Assembly: GCA_016200325.1 (NCBI GenBank)
Contig: JACQEZ010000020.1
Location: 124,001-188,000, forward strand
DNA: 64,000 nt
From: Candidatus Manganitrophaceae bacterium
GTDB taxonomy: Bacteria > Nitrospirota > Nitrospiria > SBBL01 > Manganitrophaceae
Direction: 5' to 3'
The notes beneath the pieces were generated by a model. The model saw only the letters and a program-made list of their open reading frames with translations, had not been told where the DNA came from and did no database searches. The first letter of the stretch is position 1. Each line of letters opens with the position of its first letter. Shown piece by piece: positions 17,510 through 25,904 of the stretch. Both the position numbers and the translations under genes were made by a program.

Positions 17510-18625
17510 ATGGAGGCGGGAAAGATCCATATATGCCATATCATCTCCGGAGATCTTTGGGCCGGGGCTGAAGCACAGGCATATACATTGCTCAAAGGGT
17601 TGTCGAAAAAGCCGTCACTACAGTTGAGTGCTATTACTTTCAGCAATGGCTATTTAGCAAAGAAGCTGCTCGATGCGAATATCCCGGTCGATGTGGTCGA
17701 TGAAAAGGCAAACAACGCACTGCAAATCAGCCGGAATATCTACAGAATTCTAAAAAGAAGGGATGTTAGAATTGTCCATACCCATGGGTATAAAGAAACT
17801 TTTCTTGGAGGAATGGCCTCCAGGCTTTCACGGGTAAAGGGAATCATTCGGACCCATCACGGCAAGGGTGTGATCGACAGCGGGGCTTATCACAGCCTTA
17901 TTGAAAAATTAAATTCGCTTTTCTTTTCAGATGCGCTCATCTCCGTCTCGGAGGATTTAAAGCGGTGTCTGACCGACTACGGATATCAGAGGGTAAATAT
18001 AGACGTCGTACACAACGGAATTCTCACCGACGAGGTCAGACCAACCGCATCTTCGGATAAAATTAAAAGTGAGTTGCAGATTGATCAGGAATCAATCGTC
18101 ATCGGCACGATGGGAAGAATGGTGGCCATAAAAGGCCATCGATATTTCATCGAGGGGGCGAAAGAAGTTCTGGCCAAGCACGATCATCTCGTTTTCATTA
18201 TCGCCGGCGACGGGCCGCTAATGGATGGGATGCGTCAGGAGATTAAGCGCTTCGGCATCGAGAGTAAAGTGAAGCTGATTGGTTTCAGAAATGACCCGTT
18301 CAATGTTCTAAACATATTCGATCTGTTTGCGATGACCTCCTTGCATGAAGGTATCCCGACTGTGCTTTTGGAGGCGATGTGGTTGGGAAAGCCGATTATC
18401 GCAACCAGGGTGGGAGGGATTCCTGAAATTATCTCTGACGGCTGCAATGGTTTATTGATTGATCCGGCGGACGGGCACGCATTCGCATCAGCGTGCCTCC
18501 GGCTGATTGACGACCGTGTTTTACGAGATAAACTATCCGAGGGTGCCCGAGAAAGCTTCATTGGTAAATATGATGTCGGACGAGTGGCCGAAAATATAGA
18601 AAAAATATACAAAAGGTTTTTATAG
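17510..18625 (+). CDS. Glycosyltransferase family 4
   Basis: A 371-residue GT4 enzyme. N-terminal HIISGDLWAGAEAQAYTLL and VHTHGYKETFLGG mark the acceptor half; GTMGRMVAIKGHRYFIEGA, IIAGDGPLMDGM and LHEGIPTVLLEAM (E-x7-E) followed by IIATRVGGIPEII mark the donor half. It is one base from the next glycosyltransferase, so the two are probably co-translated and act in consecutive steps. Confidence 0.9.
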   Translation: MEAGKIHICHIISGDLWAGAEAQAYTLLKGLSKKPSLQLSAITFSNGYLAKKLLDANIPVDVVDEKANNALQISRNIYRILKRRDVRIVHTHGYKETFLGGMASRLSRVKGIIRTHHGKGVIDSGAYHSLIEKLNSLFFSDALISVSEDLKRCLTDYGYQRVNIDVVHNGILTDEVRPTASSDKIKSELQIDQESIVIGTMGRMVAIKGHRYFIEGAKEVLAKHDHLVFIIAGDGPLMDGMRQEIKRFGIESKVKLIGFRNDPFNVLNIFDLFAMTSLHEGIPTVLLEAMWLGKPIIATRVGGIPEIISDGCNGLLIDPADGHAFASACLRLIDDRVLRDKLSEGARESFIGKYDVGRVAENIEKIYKRFL

Positions 18626-18626
18626 G

Positions 18627-19808
18627 ATGCAAATTCTTTATATTTGGGATGCCGATTATCCGTGGGACATCCGGGTTGAAAAAATATGTAAAACACTTGC
18701 CCGAAACGGATATGGCGTTCATATCGCGGCAAGAAATTTAAAAAAGAGACCGGAAAATGAGGTGATTGATGGGCTGCAGATCCATCGTCTCAAAAGCATT
18801 CAGAACGGCACGCTTAATTATGCGCTCTCTTTCCCTGTTTTTTTTAGCCCGGTCTGGAGAAAGTTTCTTGATCGCATCATTGCTAAAAACAATATCAAGT
18901 TACTAATTGTTCGAGACCTTCCCATGGCCATTGCTGCCATTTGGGCCGGGGAGCGACATGGAATTCCTGTCGTTCTCGACATGGCCGAGGACTATCTCGC
19001 CATGATTTGGGATATATGGAGAGCAAAGAAGTTCCATGGTTTTAACCTGGTCGTTCGGAATCCGTATTTGGTGAAATTTGTCGAGAAGTATGTTTTTAAT
19101 AAAGCGGATCATATTTGGGTCGTCATAGAAGAGGCGATCAAAGTGGTGGTCAGAGGCGGAGGCATTCCTGAACAGGTTACCGTCGTCAGTAATACGCCCG
19201 ATCTTTCCGTTTTTTCGAATACGGAAACCGAGACGAACGACGATTTTAGATTTATACGGAAACGGTTTTCCGCCATCTACACGGGTGGAATACAGATGGG
19301 GAGAGGCATACAGACGGTTTTGGGTGCGTTACCACAGATCATCACCAAAATACCTGATTTTTTGTTTGTCATTGTCGGTGATGGTTACGCAACCGAGGCG
19401 CTCAAGCGAATCGTGGTGGAGAGATCATTACAAAACCATGTCTTGTGGGTAGGGTGGGTAGATCATTATAAGATATTTGATTATATCAGAATGAGCAAGG
19501 TGGGGCTGATTCCCCATTTTGTGACCGATCATGTTAATACGACCATACCGAATAAAATATTCGATTACATGGGCTGTGGTGTTGCAGTGGTTTCATCGGA
19601 TGCCGTTCCGATGAAACGGATATTAGAAGAGGAGAAGTGTGGGCTCACTTTTCGGAGTGGAGATTCCAACGATCTTGCAAAGTGCATTATAAATATTCAT
19701 GAGGATGGAATGCTCTACGGTAGGAATGGGGTTGAAGCAGTAAAACAGAAATATCATTGGAAAGAGGATGAGAGAAGACTGCTTGCGGCGGTAAAATCGC
19801 TCTGTTAG
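18627..19808 (+). CDS. Glycosyltransferase, GT4-like
   Basis: A 393-residue GT-B protein opening QILYIWDADYPWDIRVEKICKTL, a start seen in glycosyltransferases of exosortase-linked loci. The C-terminal half includes AIYTGGIQMGRGIQTVLGAL, VIVGDGYATEALKRIV and TIPNKIFDYMGCGVAVVSSD, where the usual donor-site E-x7-E is altered to N-K-I-F-D-Y-M. The gene follows its neighbour by 1 bp. An 83-bp gap separates it from the asparagine-synthetase-like gene. Confidence 0.87.
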   Translation: MQILYIWDADYPWDIRVEKICKTLARNGYGVHIAARNLKKRPENEVIDGLQIHRLKSIQNGTLNYALSFPVFFSPVWRKFLDRIIAKNNIKLLIVRDLPMAIAAIWAGERHGIPVVLDMAEDYLAMIWDIWRAKKFHGFNLVVRNPYLVKFVEKYVFNKADHIWVVIEEAIKVVVRGGGIPEQVTVVSNTPDLSVFSNTETETNDDFRFIRKRFSAIYTGGIQMGRGIQTVLGALPQIITKIPDFLFVIVGDGYATEALKRIVVERSLQNHVLWVGWVDHYKIFDYIRMSKVGLIPHFVTDHVNTTIPNKIFDYMGCGVAVVSSDAVPMKRILEEEKCGLTFRSGDSNDLAKCIINIHEDGMLYGRNGVEAVKQKYHWKEDERRLLAAVKSLC

Positions 19809-19891
19809 GTCCAGACCCATTTGTGAAAATGTGAAAAGGTGATCTCTTTAGGAACCTTGTAAGAATAGATAACAGAATAAGGCGAGAACCC

Positions 19892-21640
19892 ATGAAATTC
19901 AGTTTCGATTTATTTAACGGAAGCGATGCCCCCTCTCAAGATTTTAAGCGCTGGATTTCCGGTTGGTGGTACCGTTCCGAAGGAATCAGGTTTGAGAGCG
20001 GAAGTCTCCCAAACGGAGACGAATGGTTGATGGCCGGAAACCTACTCTCAGATGTAAACATCAATGACATTATAAATAGAATGCGCACGGCGGGTATCGA
20101 AACCTTATTTAAAATCGACGGGCAGTTTATTTTGGTTCTCCATTCGAAATCGAAGGGGGATGTTGAGATATATCGTGATCGAACTGGCATTTTACCCTGC
20201 TTTTATGCTCAATCTGCAAAAGGAATTATCCTCTCTTTGAAGATAAATGATGCAAAAGAGCTGGCCGCCGGGAAAGCGGCTCATTCTCAATCTCTTTTTG
20301 AGCACTGGCCAATCTATCGAGTGAGCTTTTTTCCCGACACCCCTTTTGATCGAATTAAAAGCTTATCCGGTCGTCATTCTCTTTCTATAAGAAATAGACA
20401 GCTATCTTTAAACGAGCATCAGATGGCATTACCTATGGAAGGCGTTTATAAAGACTTAGATCCTGCCGCAGCCTCGCTGGGTGAGATTTTATCTGACGCC
20501 GTTAAGAAGAGGATTACAGGACAAAAAGGGCTGGGAGCGTGGTTAAGCGGAGGCAATGATTCCAGCTTGCTCGTTGCATTGATTCGAAAACATTACAGTG
20601 GAAATGTAAAAACGGTATTCGTTACATTTGAAGATTATCAGCGGAATTATCGTCAGTATGCAAAACAAGTTGCGGATAAATTCAATACAGAGCATACGGA
20701 AATTCAGTTGAATATTAAAGAATATCTTAATCTCTGGGCTGAAACGGTCAATATTATCCAGGCTCCTTTAAATCATCCAGGAATAATAGGACAAACCGCC
20801 GGCCTGAAGAGCCTCTCCGGGAAAATTGAAACAATCTTTGCAGGCGAGGGAGCGGACACCGTATTTGGCGGGCCCTACTGGGCGCCGATGCTCGCGCTGT
20901 CCCATTTTGGAGGGGTCCTGCCGCTTCCACTGCGGGACGGATTACTTCAACTGTCAAAGAAGATTTCTGATAAAACGTTCATCACAAAAGTCGCGGGAAA
21001 GGCGACCCGAGCTTTAGGGACCCCATTGCCTAAATATCTCCATTCTGAAGACTCCTTTGGAGTAGAAGAAGAGATCGATAAGATCTTTGGAACCGGAACA
21101 TACGAGCGGGCAATCAATGCTAGAAAAAACTGCGCCCCCGGAGATCTTCTCAAAGGGCTTTTCTCTTTTCACATGTTGTACTGGATCCCGCTCTATGTGG
21201 CAGCGGAGATATTGCTCGGTTTTGAGTTCGGAATTCAGTCCGCATATCCGTTCTTGGACTATGAACTCATGCAAGGCTCTTTACGGCTTCCTGTCGGGTT
21301 GAGATATCATTATTCAACCAAGAAAGCGGTTTTAAAGCGTTATTGCTTGAATTTTTTTGACAAAGAGTTTGTTTATAAACCGAAAGAAGGGTTTGGGGTT
21401 CCTCTAAGCAAGTGGTTTTCAAAGCCTGAATTCACCTCCTTCTTAAATCTGCCACTAGAAGAGCGAAGCCTGAAGCGGGGGTGGTGGAATGAGAAAGAAT
21501 TGAAAAAAATAATAGACCTACATCGGTTAGGAGGGGGAACGGATAAATCCGCCGAATCGATTCCATGGATCACGACGAATCTGGAATTATGGGCTAGAAT
21601 TTGTTTGGATGGGGATTCTCCCGATTTATATAAGATTTAA
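19892..21640 (+). CDS. Asparagine-synthetase-like protein without glutaminase Cys
   Basis: A 582-residue protein with AsnB layout. The N-terminal region keeps late glutaminase-fold landmarks (IDGQFILVL, then YRDRTGILPCFY at 93-105), but residue 2 is Lys, not the catalytic Cys, so glutamine hydrolysis is not expected. The C-terminal synthetase domain has the PP-loop SGGNDSS (219-225) and AGEGADTVFGGPYW, so ATP-dependent acyl adenylation is probably intact. It may use free ammonia or another amine, or act as a beta-lactam-synthetase-like ligase. It differs from the exosortase amidotransferase, which keeps Cys2. It is followed by an adenylate-forming ligase and an editing-domain-like protein, suggesting amidation or amino-acid decoration of the polysaccharide or a small molecule (inference). 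Confidence 0.85.
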   Translation: MKFSFDLFNGSDAPSQDFKRWISGWWYRSEGIRFESGSLPNGDEWLMAGNLLSDVNINDIINRMRTAGIETLFKIDGQFILVLHSKSKGDVEIYRDRTGILPCFYAQSAKGIILSLKINDAKELAAGKAAHSQSLFEHWPIYRVSFFPDTPFDRIKSLSGRHSLSIRNRQLSLNEHQMALPMEGVYKDLDPAAASLGEILSDAVKKRITGQKGLGAWLSGGNDSSLLVALIRKHYSGNVKTVFVTFEDYQRNYRQYAKQVADKFNTEHTEIQLNIKEYLNLWAETVNIIQAPLNHPGIIGQTAGLKSLSGKIETIFAGEGADTVFGGPYWAPMLALSHFGGVLPLPLRDGLLQLSKKISDKTFITKVAGKATRALGTPLPKYLHSEDSFGVEEEIDKIFGTGTYERAINARKNCAPGDLLKGLFSFHMLYWIPLYVAAEILLGFEFGIQSAYPFLDYELMQGSLRLPVGLRYHYSTKKAVLKRYCLNFFDKEFVYKPKEGFGVPLSKWFSKPEFTSFLNLPLEERSLKRGWWNEKELKKIIDLHRLGGGTDKSAESIPWITTNLELWARICLDGDSPDLYKI

Positions 21641-21686
21641 TTGGTTTGCTATATTTAACGTTGGGATGTCATTTTATTAGAATTGT

Positions 21687-23030
21687 ATGAATAAATTTGT
21701 TGCGAAATACCTTATTTACTTTCCTATTCAATTTCTGCGTCGGCAGAACGTGAGTCGCCATTTATCTCAAGTCTCCGGGCTACAGTATAAATCCCCCCAT
21801 GAGATTGAGGCTTTGCGAGATGCGAAGATTGAGAGACTGATTCGGCATGCCTATAACAACAATCCATTTTATAAGAAGAAATTTGATGATCTGGGGGTTC
21901 GGTCAGATGAGATAAAAGGAATGGCAGATTTAAGCCGGCTGCCGGTCCTCTTAAAAAGGGAAGTATTGGATAATGAAAAGACCCTGATTACCCCCCATTT
22001 TGGTCAAAAACTTTATACGAGAAAAACGGGGGGGTCGACCGGAATGACCCTCCATTTCATGAAGGAAGCCGATGTGCTCGCCCAAAACGATGCCATCATG
22101 TATCGGTGTTATGACTGGTATGGCATTGATATTGGAGAGAGACAGGTTCGCTTTTGGGGGGTGCCTGTCACGTCAAATCTGCGATGGAAAGAGGCATTTA
22201 AAGATCTTATTTTGAATCGGATCAGGATATCTGCTTTCGATATTTCCGAAGCGTCTTGTCTAAAGCAATACGAACAAATAAAGAAATTCAAGCCGACCTA
22301 CTTTTATGGCTACACCACCGCTATATATGGATTTTGTCTGTTTATGAAGAAATTGGACATCGATTTAAATATGCTCAATCTTAAAGCGGTGATTTGTACC
22401 GCGGAAAAAATGTATGATCACCATCGGGAGCTCTTCCGTGAGGTTTTTAACTGTCCGATTGTCGACGAATATGGAAGCAGCGAGAATGGCATACTGGCCT
22501 TTCAATGCAAAAATGGGAATATGCATATAATGAGTGATCATATGTGTATTGAATTTTTGGATGAGAAGGATAGACCGGTGAAACCGGGAGAGTTGGGCCG
22601 AATCGTTGTAACGGATTTAGCATCTTATGGGATGCCGTTGCTCCGCTATGATATCGGCGACATGGGAAGGCCTTCCGAGAAAACCTGTTCTTGTGGAGTG
22701 AGACTGCCGCTGATGGACATTGTTGAAGGACGTAAGGAGGATTTTATCAGAACAAAAGACGGCAAGCTCGTCCACGCCGCCTACTTATGCTATACCTTAA
22801 AGGACGATACAGTAAGCGAGTTCAAAATGTATCAGAAAGACTTAAATACATTGCTGGTTTACATCGTCAAATCGCCCAATTTTAGCTCCGACACGGAAAA
22901 GATATTGGATAGAAAACTGAGAACGTCACTTGGCGAAGAGATGAGAATTACGTTTGAATATTTAGAAAGGATTCCAAGAGAAAAATCGGGGAAATTGCGC
23001 TATTTTGTTTCAGAGATAAACCAGTCATAG
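21687..23030 (+). CDS. PaaK/CapK-family adenylate-forming enzyme
   Basis: A 447-residue member of the phenylacetate-CoA ligase-like (PaaK/CapK) branch of the ANL superfamily. The P-loop-like TGGSTGM lies at residues 114-120, followed by YGYTTAIYGFC, DEYGSSENG and LLRYDIGDMG, then a small C-terminal domain ending IPREKSGKLRYF. A CSCG segment suggests a metal-binding pair as in PaaK relatives. CapK homologues are frequent in capsule loci, where the substrate is usually unknown; they activate a carboxylic acid as an acyl-AMP. It sits 46 bp after the AsnB-like gene and 7 bp before the YbaK-like gene, arguing for joint action. Confidence 0.88.
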   Translation: MNKFVAKYLIYFPIQFLRRQNVSRHLSQVSGLQYKSPHEIEALRDAKIERLIRHAYNNNPFYKKKFDDLGVRSDEIKGMADLSRLPVLLKREVLDNEKTLITPHFGQKLYTRKTGGSTGMTLHFMKEADVLAQNDAIMYRCYDWYGIDIGERQVRFWGVPVTSNLRWKEAFKDLILNRIRISAFDISEASCLKQYEQIKKFKPTYFYGYTTAIYGFCLFMKKLDIDLNMLNLKAVICTAEKMYDHHRELFREVFNCPIVDEYGSSENGILAFQCKNGNMHIMSDHMCIEFLDEKDRPVKPGELGRIVVTDLASYGMPLLRYDIGDMGRPSEKTCSCGVRLPLMDIVEGRKEDFIRTKDGKLVHAAYLCYTLKDDTVSEFKMYQKDLNTLLVYIVKSPNFSSDTEKILDRKLRTSLGEEMRITFEYLERIPREKSGKLRYFVSEINQS

Positions 23031-23037
23031 TGAGAAT

Positions 23038-23919
23038 ATGAGTATATATTATATAGACGAAAAATCGCCTTTGCTCGTAGAAAGCGAGAAAGAGATCGAT
23101 AAGAAAGATCCCTCTTTAAATGGAGAGATGGCCAACAGCTTTCTAAGCGAATTTAGATTAAATGTGGAAGATTTCAACAGGCTATTTTTCCTAAAATATG
23201 AAATGGAATACATCAGCCGATATTCTTATTTAAATCATTTGGATCTTCGGGTGGTAACCCACCCTTACGAGACAAATACTTGTTTTGAAAAGGCGGAATT
23301 ATTTGGCTCCTGGGATCCGTTAAACGTAATAAAAGCACTCTACTTTGAGTATTCCGTTGACAGCTCGCTTTATGCGGTTGTTGTCCCGGAGACAGGTTGT
23401 TTCATCAATAGGGCAAGATTAAAAGAGATTTTAGAGCTGCCGGGCGGAGGTTTTTTAAAAAAAGCCAATGTGCTGCCTCAGTATATGAGTTTCGGAACTT
23501 GTTCCCCATTCATCACTGAGAAAGATTTAAAAGTGAACGGGGGAAGAATTGAAAAAATAATTTTTGATTCCGAAGCGCTTGAAGTCAAGAAAGAGGAAAA
23601 TACGCTGGATGACTTTTCGTTTGGATTAGACCACCGAATGTCGTTACAGATGAACTATTATACCTGTTTTGAGATGCTGAAAAAGCGATATCCTAATACC
23701 GTGATTGAAAGGGAAGTTTTAAACCTTTCTTTTAACGAGAAACTAATAAGAAACAATGGAAAGATCAATATCAGCTATGAATTTCAGTCGCTCAATTATC
23801 GGACAGCCAAGTTTATTAATAGTATCCATGGCTATGGAGACGTTACGATACTCAACGATTACCTAGATGAGTTGAATCTGCCCCGTATTTTAAATGGGAC
23901 CCACAAAGCGAACAGCTAA
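23038..23919 (+). CDS. YbaK/ProX editing-domain-like protein (tentative)
   Basis: A 293-residue protein with no obvious standard annotation. Residues about 71-216 follow the landmark order of the YbaK/aminoacyl-tRNA deacylase fold: VVTHP, then VIKALYF with a Lys (99) where YbaK has its conserved lysine, YAVVVPETG, a short L-x5-L helix, SFGTCSPF (151-158) in place of the GxxSPFG loop, IIFDSEAL (174-181) and a hydrophobic strand. Extra N- and C-terminal segments (1-70, 217-293) are not typical of YbaK. If real, it may hydrolyse a mischarged acyl or aminoacyl intermediate made by the adenylating enzymes upstream. It is the last gene of the + operon. This fold call was made by eye. Confidence 0.5.
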   Translation: MSIYYIDEKSPLLVESEKEIDKKDPSLNGEMANSFLSEFRLNVEDFNRLFFLKYEMEYISRYSYLNHLDLRVVTHPYETNTCFEKAELFGSWDPLNVIKALYFEYSVDSSLYAVVVPETGCFINRARLKEILELPGGGFLKKANVLPQYMSFGTCSPFITEKDLKVNGGRIEKIIFDSEALEVKKEENTLDDFSFGLDHRMSLQMNYYTCFEMLKKRYPNTVIEREVLNLSFNEKLIRNNGKINISYEFQSLNYRTAKFINSIHGYGDVTILNDYLDELNLPRILNGTHKANS

Positions 23920-24004
23920 TTCTTGATCGATCCGACCCTTTCCTTCCTTTAATACTGTATTAAGAACAGCCGCCTTCGCGCTATTTTCCTTTTGACTTCG
24001 CTAC

Positions 24005-24030
24005 CGCTTGGTATAACCCAAGCGTTTATT
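24005..24030 (+). terminator. Candidate intrinsic terminator of the exopolysaccharide operon
   Basis: A perfect 7-bp stem (CGCTTGG / CCAAGCG) with a 6-nt loop is followed by TTTATT on the + strand. It lies 86 bp after the last gene of the operon and abuts the stop codon of the convergent beta-helix gene. The T tract is short, so efficiency is uncertain. Confidence 0.5.
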
Positions 24031-25456
24031 GCACCCGAAGATTGGTAGGCGGCTGTATGGTTTTGGTCGAACCGCCGGTTCCCACCGTTGTCACATCTGC
24101 GCCCATATTGGTGCCTCCCTTGCCTGTTCCCCGGCTCGGCGAATTGCTTGCCAAGGCGAAATCGGTCAGCTGGGTCAGGAGTCCTGATCCATTGGTGAAG
24201 TTCGGATTGGATGCAATGGAGTGGGTATCCGGATTGAGTCCACCAATCAGTTCGCCGGATGTTTTCCACTCCGCCAAACTACCGAAGACATCACTTGGAT
24301 TATATACTTTTGCGATGACTTGAAAGGAATACGATCCGAAGTTGTTATAATCAGACTCTGCAATAGAGTAATCGGACGGAGCATACCCATAGGAGAGCTG
24401 ATTGCCGGGGCATCCTTGCATGATGTTGTTATAGAAATGGCTGCCATGGGATTCGGTGATGAATACACAAATCGAGTCGGGGACAATGCCATAAAACGTA
24501 TTATTATATACCACCAGATTATCCGCGTTCGATCCTGTTTCCCCAAAGATATGAAGTCCGGAGTAGGTGTTATTGGCAATCACATTGTTATAAATCTGAT
24601 GATTCGTCGCATTCCGAGCCGCCGTTGTGACGTAGGGAGTTATGTAAATTGACATCTGATTTCCATGCAGCCAATTGTTTCTAATTATCCAAGAATCGGT
24701 GGCTGATTTTAAATAAACACCGCTCTCGGCGTTGTAGACTTCATTATTCTCAATGGTTACTTTATTGCTGTCATAAGATTTAATTCCGCTGATCCCCTGG
24801 TAACCGTCGGTCGATCGCGCGTTATATAATTTGCATTTCTGAATTAATATATTGTCTGCGCTGTCGATGCGAACGGTTTCCCGATTGTCCTGCGTGCTGA
24901 TCGGCGTGCTCCCGCCATTGATATCACAGTTTTTTAATGTGATACCGACCGACCGAATCGTTTGATCGTCGCTGCCGATATGGATTCTTGCCATCTTCGT
25001 TCCGTTATCTGATTGGAGTTTAAATCCGTCAAAAACAATGTAGTTGCGTCCAAAAGTTCCAAAAATAGTTGCATAATCTGAGACATCCGCAGAGCCCCCC
25101 GCAGTGCCGTTGAAAAGAGGGGTTTCTCCCGCGTAGGCCGCAAATGTGATCGGGCTGGTTGCTGTTCCAGAATTGGCAGGTTCATAGTATCCATGGTAGG
25201 TGCTTCCCGCGTTTTTTGCAGGGACATTATACGTTCCACCCCTGAAGTAGACAATGTCACCTGCGCTGGCGTTATTAAAAGCGGTTTGAATCGGGCAGGG
25301 GGTGTTTATATTGGTACATTGCGTCCACGTAGCGGTACCATTATTAGAAACATAGTAGGTTGCAGCCTGTGAGGTCTCCGCGCAGACGATAAAGAACGTT
25401 CCGACGAAGAAGAGCATGAAAAGGGTTTTGAGTTTGTTTCTCTTTGAAGATATCAT
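24026..25456 (-). CDS. Secreted right-handed parallel beta-helix protein
   Basis: A 476-residue exported protein. A signal peptide with a long hydrophobic core ends at a SQA-AT site around residue 30. The mature chain opens TYYVSNNGT and PIQTAFNNASAGDIVYFRGGTY, the usual start of pectate-lyase-like beta-helix proteins, and contains many N-N-x-[IV] turns such as ENNEVYNAESGVYL, RNNWLHGN and YNNVIANNTYSGLHI. It ends in a short KTIQPPTNLRVQ tail without a sorting signal. Probably a polysaccharide-binding, -lyase or -epimerase-like matrix protein; no catalytic residues can be assigned. The second ATG (25456) is chosen because AGGAGG lies 6 nt upstream. Expression is controlled by the riboswitch and terminator just upstream. 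Confidence 0.88.
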   Translation of the reverse strand: MISSKRNKLKTLFMLFFVGTFFIVCAETSQAATYYVSNNGTATWTQCTNINTPCPIQTAFNNASAGDIVYFRGGTYNVPAKNAGSTYHGYYEPANSGTATSPITFAAYAGETPLFNGTAGGSADVSDYATIFGTFGRNYIVFDGFKLQSDNGTKMARIHIGSDDQTIRSVGITLKNCDINGGSTPISTQDNRETVRIDSADNILIQKCKLYNARSTDGYQGISGIKSYDSNKVTIENNEVYNAESGVYLKSATDSWIIRNNWLHGNQMSIYITPYVTTAARNATNHQIYNNVIANNTYSGLHIFGETGSNADNLVVYNNTFYGIVPDSICVFITESHGSHFYNNIMQGCPGNQLSYGYAPSDYSIAESDYNNFGSYSFQVIAKVYNPSDVFGSLAEWKTSGELIGGLNPDTHSIASNPNFTNGSGLLTQLTDFALASNSPSRGTGKGGTNMGADVTTVGTGGSTKTIQPPTNLRVQ

Positions 25457-25472
25457 CAACATCCTCCTGGTA

Positions 25473-25507
25473 AATAATAAGCCGCCAAAGTGGTTTCCTC
25501 TGGCGGC
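25473..25507 (-). terminator. Intrinsic terminator / expression platform of riboswitch 1
   Basis: On the minus strand GCCGCCA pairs with TGGCGGC, followed by TTATTATT. The 5' arm of this stem is the end of the aptamer and directly abuts its P1 3' strand, so terminator formation competes with closure of the aptamer. The beta-helix ribosome-binding site (25463-25468) lies immediately downstream. The T tract is interrupted by A, so it may be weaker than the equivalent at 28207. Confidence 0.7.
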
Positions 25508-25656
25508 TCGGCGGACATGGAAGAAAACAGCTTAAAGTTTTGAGTGTGGGCTTAGAATCGAGTTGGCTTCTCACGACTCAAAAGTCAAAACTGTTTTCTT
25601 CTTTAGCCCCGTGACTCTGCGTCCCCATCTTTCGATGGGTTTGCTCTGAGCAAAGG
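25497..25656 (-). ncRNA. GEMM-I cyclic-dinucleotide riboswitch (riboswitch 1)
   Basis: The minus strand carries the GEMM-I core: CAGAGCAAACC, a CCATC-GAAA-GATGG tetraloop hairpin, GGACGCAGAGTC, and the distal GCCGAGCCGCC. P1 is CCTTTG (25656-25651) pairing with CAGAGG (25502-25497). The second arm is extended by an 11-bp helix GAAGAAAACAG / CTGTTTTCTTC. By alignment with the Vibrio Vc2 aptamer, the ligand-contacting base at Vc2 position 20 is A here rather than G; established work links A at this position to recognition of 3',3'-cyclic AMP-GMP in Geobacter-type GEMM-Ib switches. The ligand is therefore either c-di-GMP or cGAMP. P1 closure would block the downstream terminator, predicting an ON switch for the beta-helix gene. 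Confidence 0.87.
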
Positions 25657-25704
25657 TTGAAATGTGGTTCGTTTCTATATTACTCGGTAATAGTAATCTT
25701 TGAT

Positions 25705-25733
25705 AAAATACTATATTCGATTTTTTTCGTCAA
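25705..25733 (-). promoter_or_regulatory. Candidate sigma-70 promoter for riboswitch 1 / beta-helix gene
   Basis: On the minus strand, TTGACG (-35, 25733-25728) and TATTTT (-10, 25710-25705) are separated by exactly 17 bp in an AT-rich stretch. Transcription would start near 25698, about 40 nt before the aptamer P1 helix, so the whole riboswitch would be in the leader. Confidence 0.55.
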
Positions 25734-25904
25734 CCCTAATTCTAATTGTTTTTCTTCATCTATACCGTTTAGATTATCACCAATTTTACCCGGACGGTCG
25801 ACTTTGGGTCACAATCTGCTTTTCTTTTGTTCCGAAGATATTTAAAATCGGAGCAAAGGTCAATCCGGAGGTAAAGGTAGAAATCCTCTTCGGTATAACG
25901 ATCC

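Noticed and set aside
19892-21640. Exosortase A-system amidotransferase (class-II GATase) annotation
   Set aside because: That family retains Cys2; here residue 2 is Lys and the N-terminal glutaminase region is degenerate.
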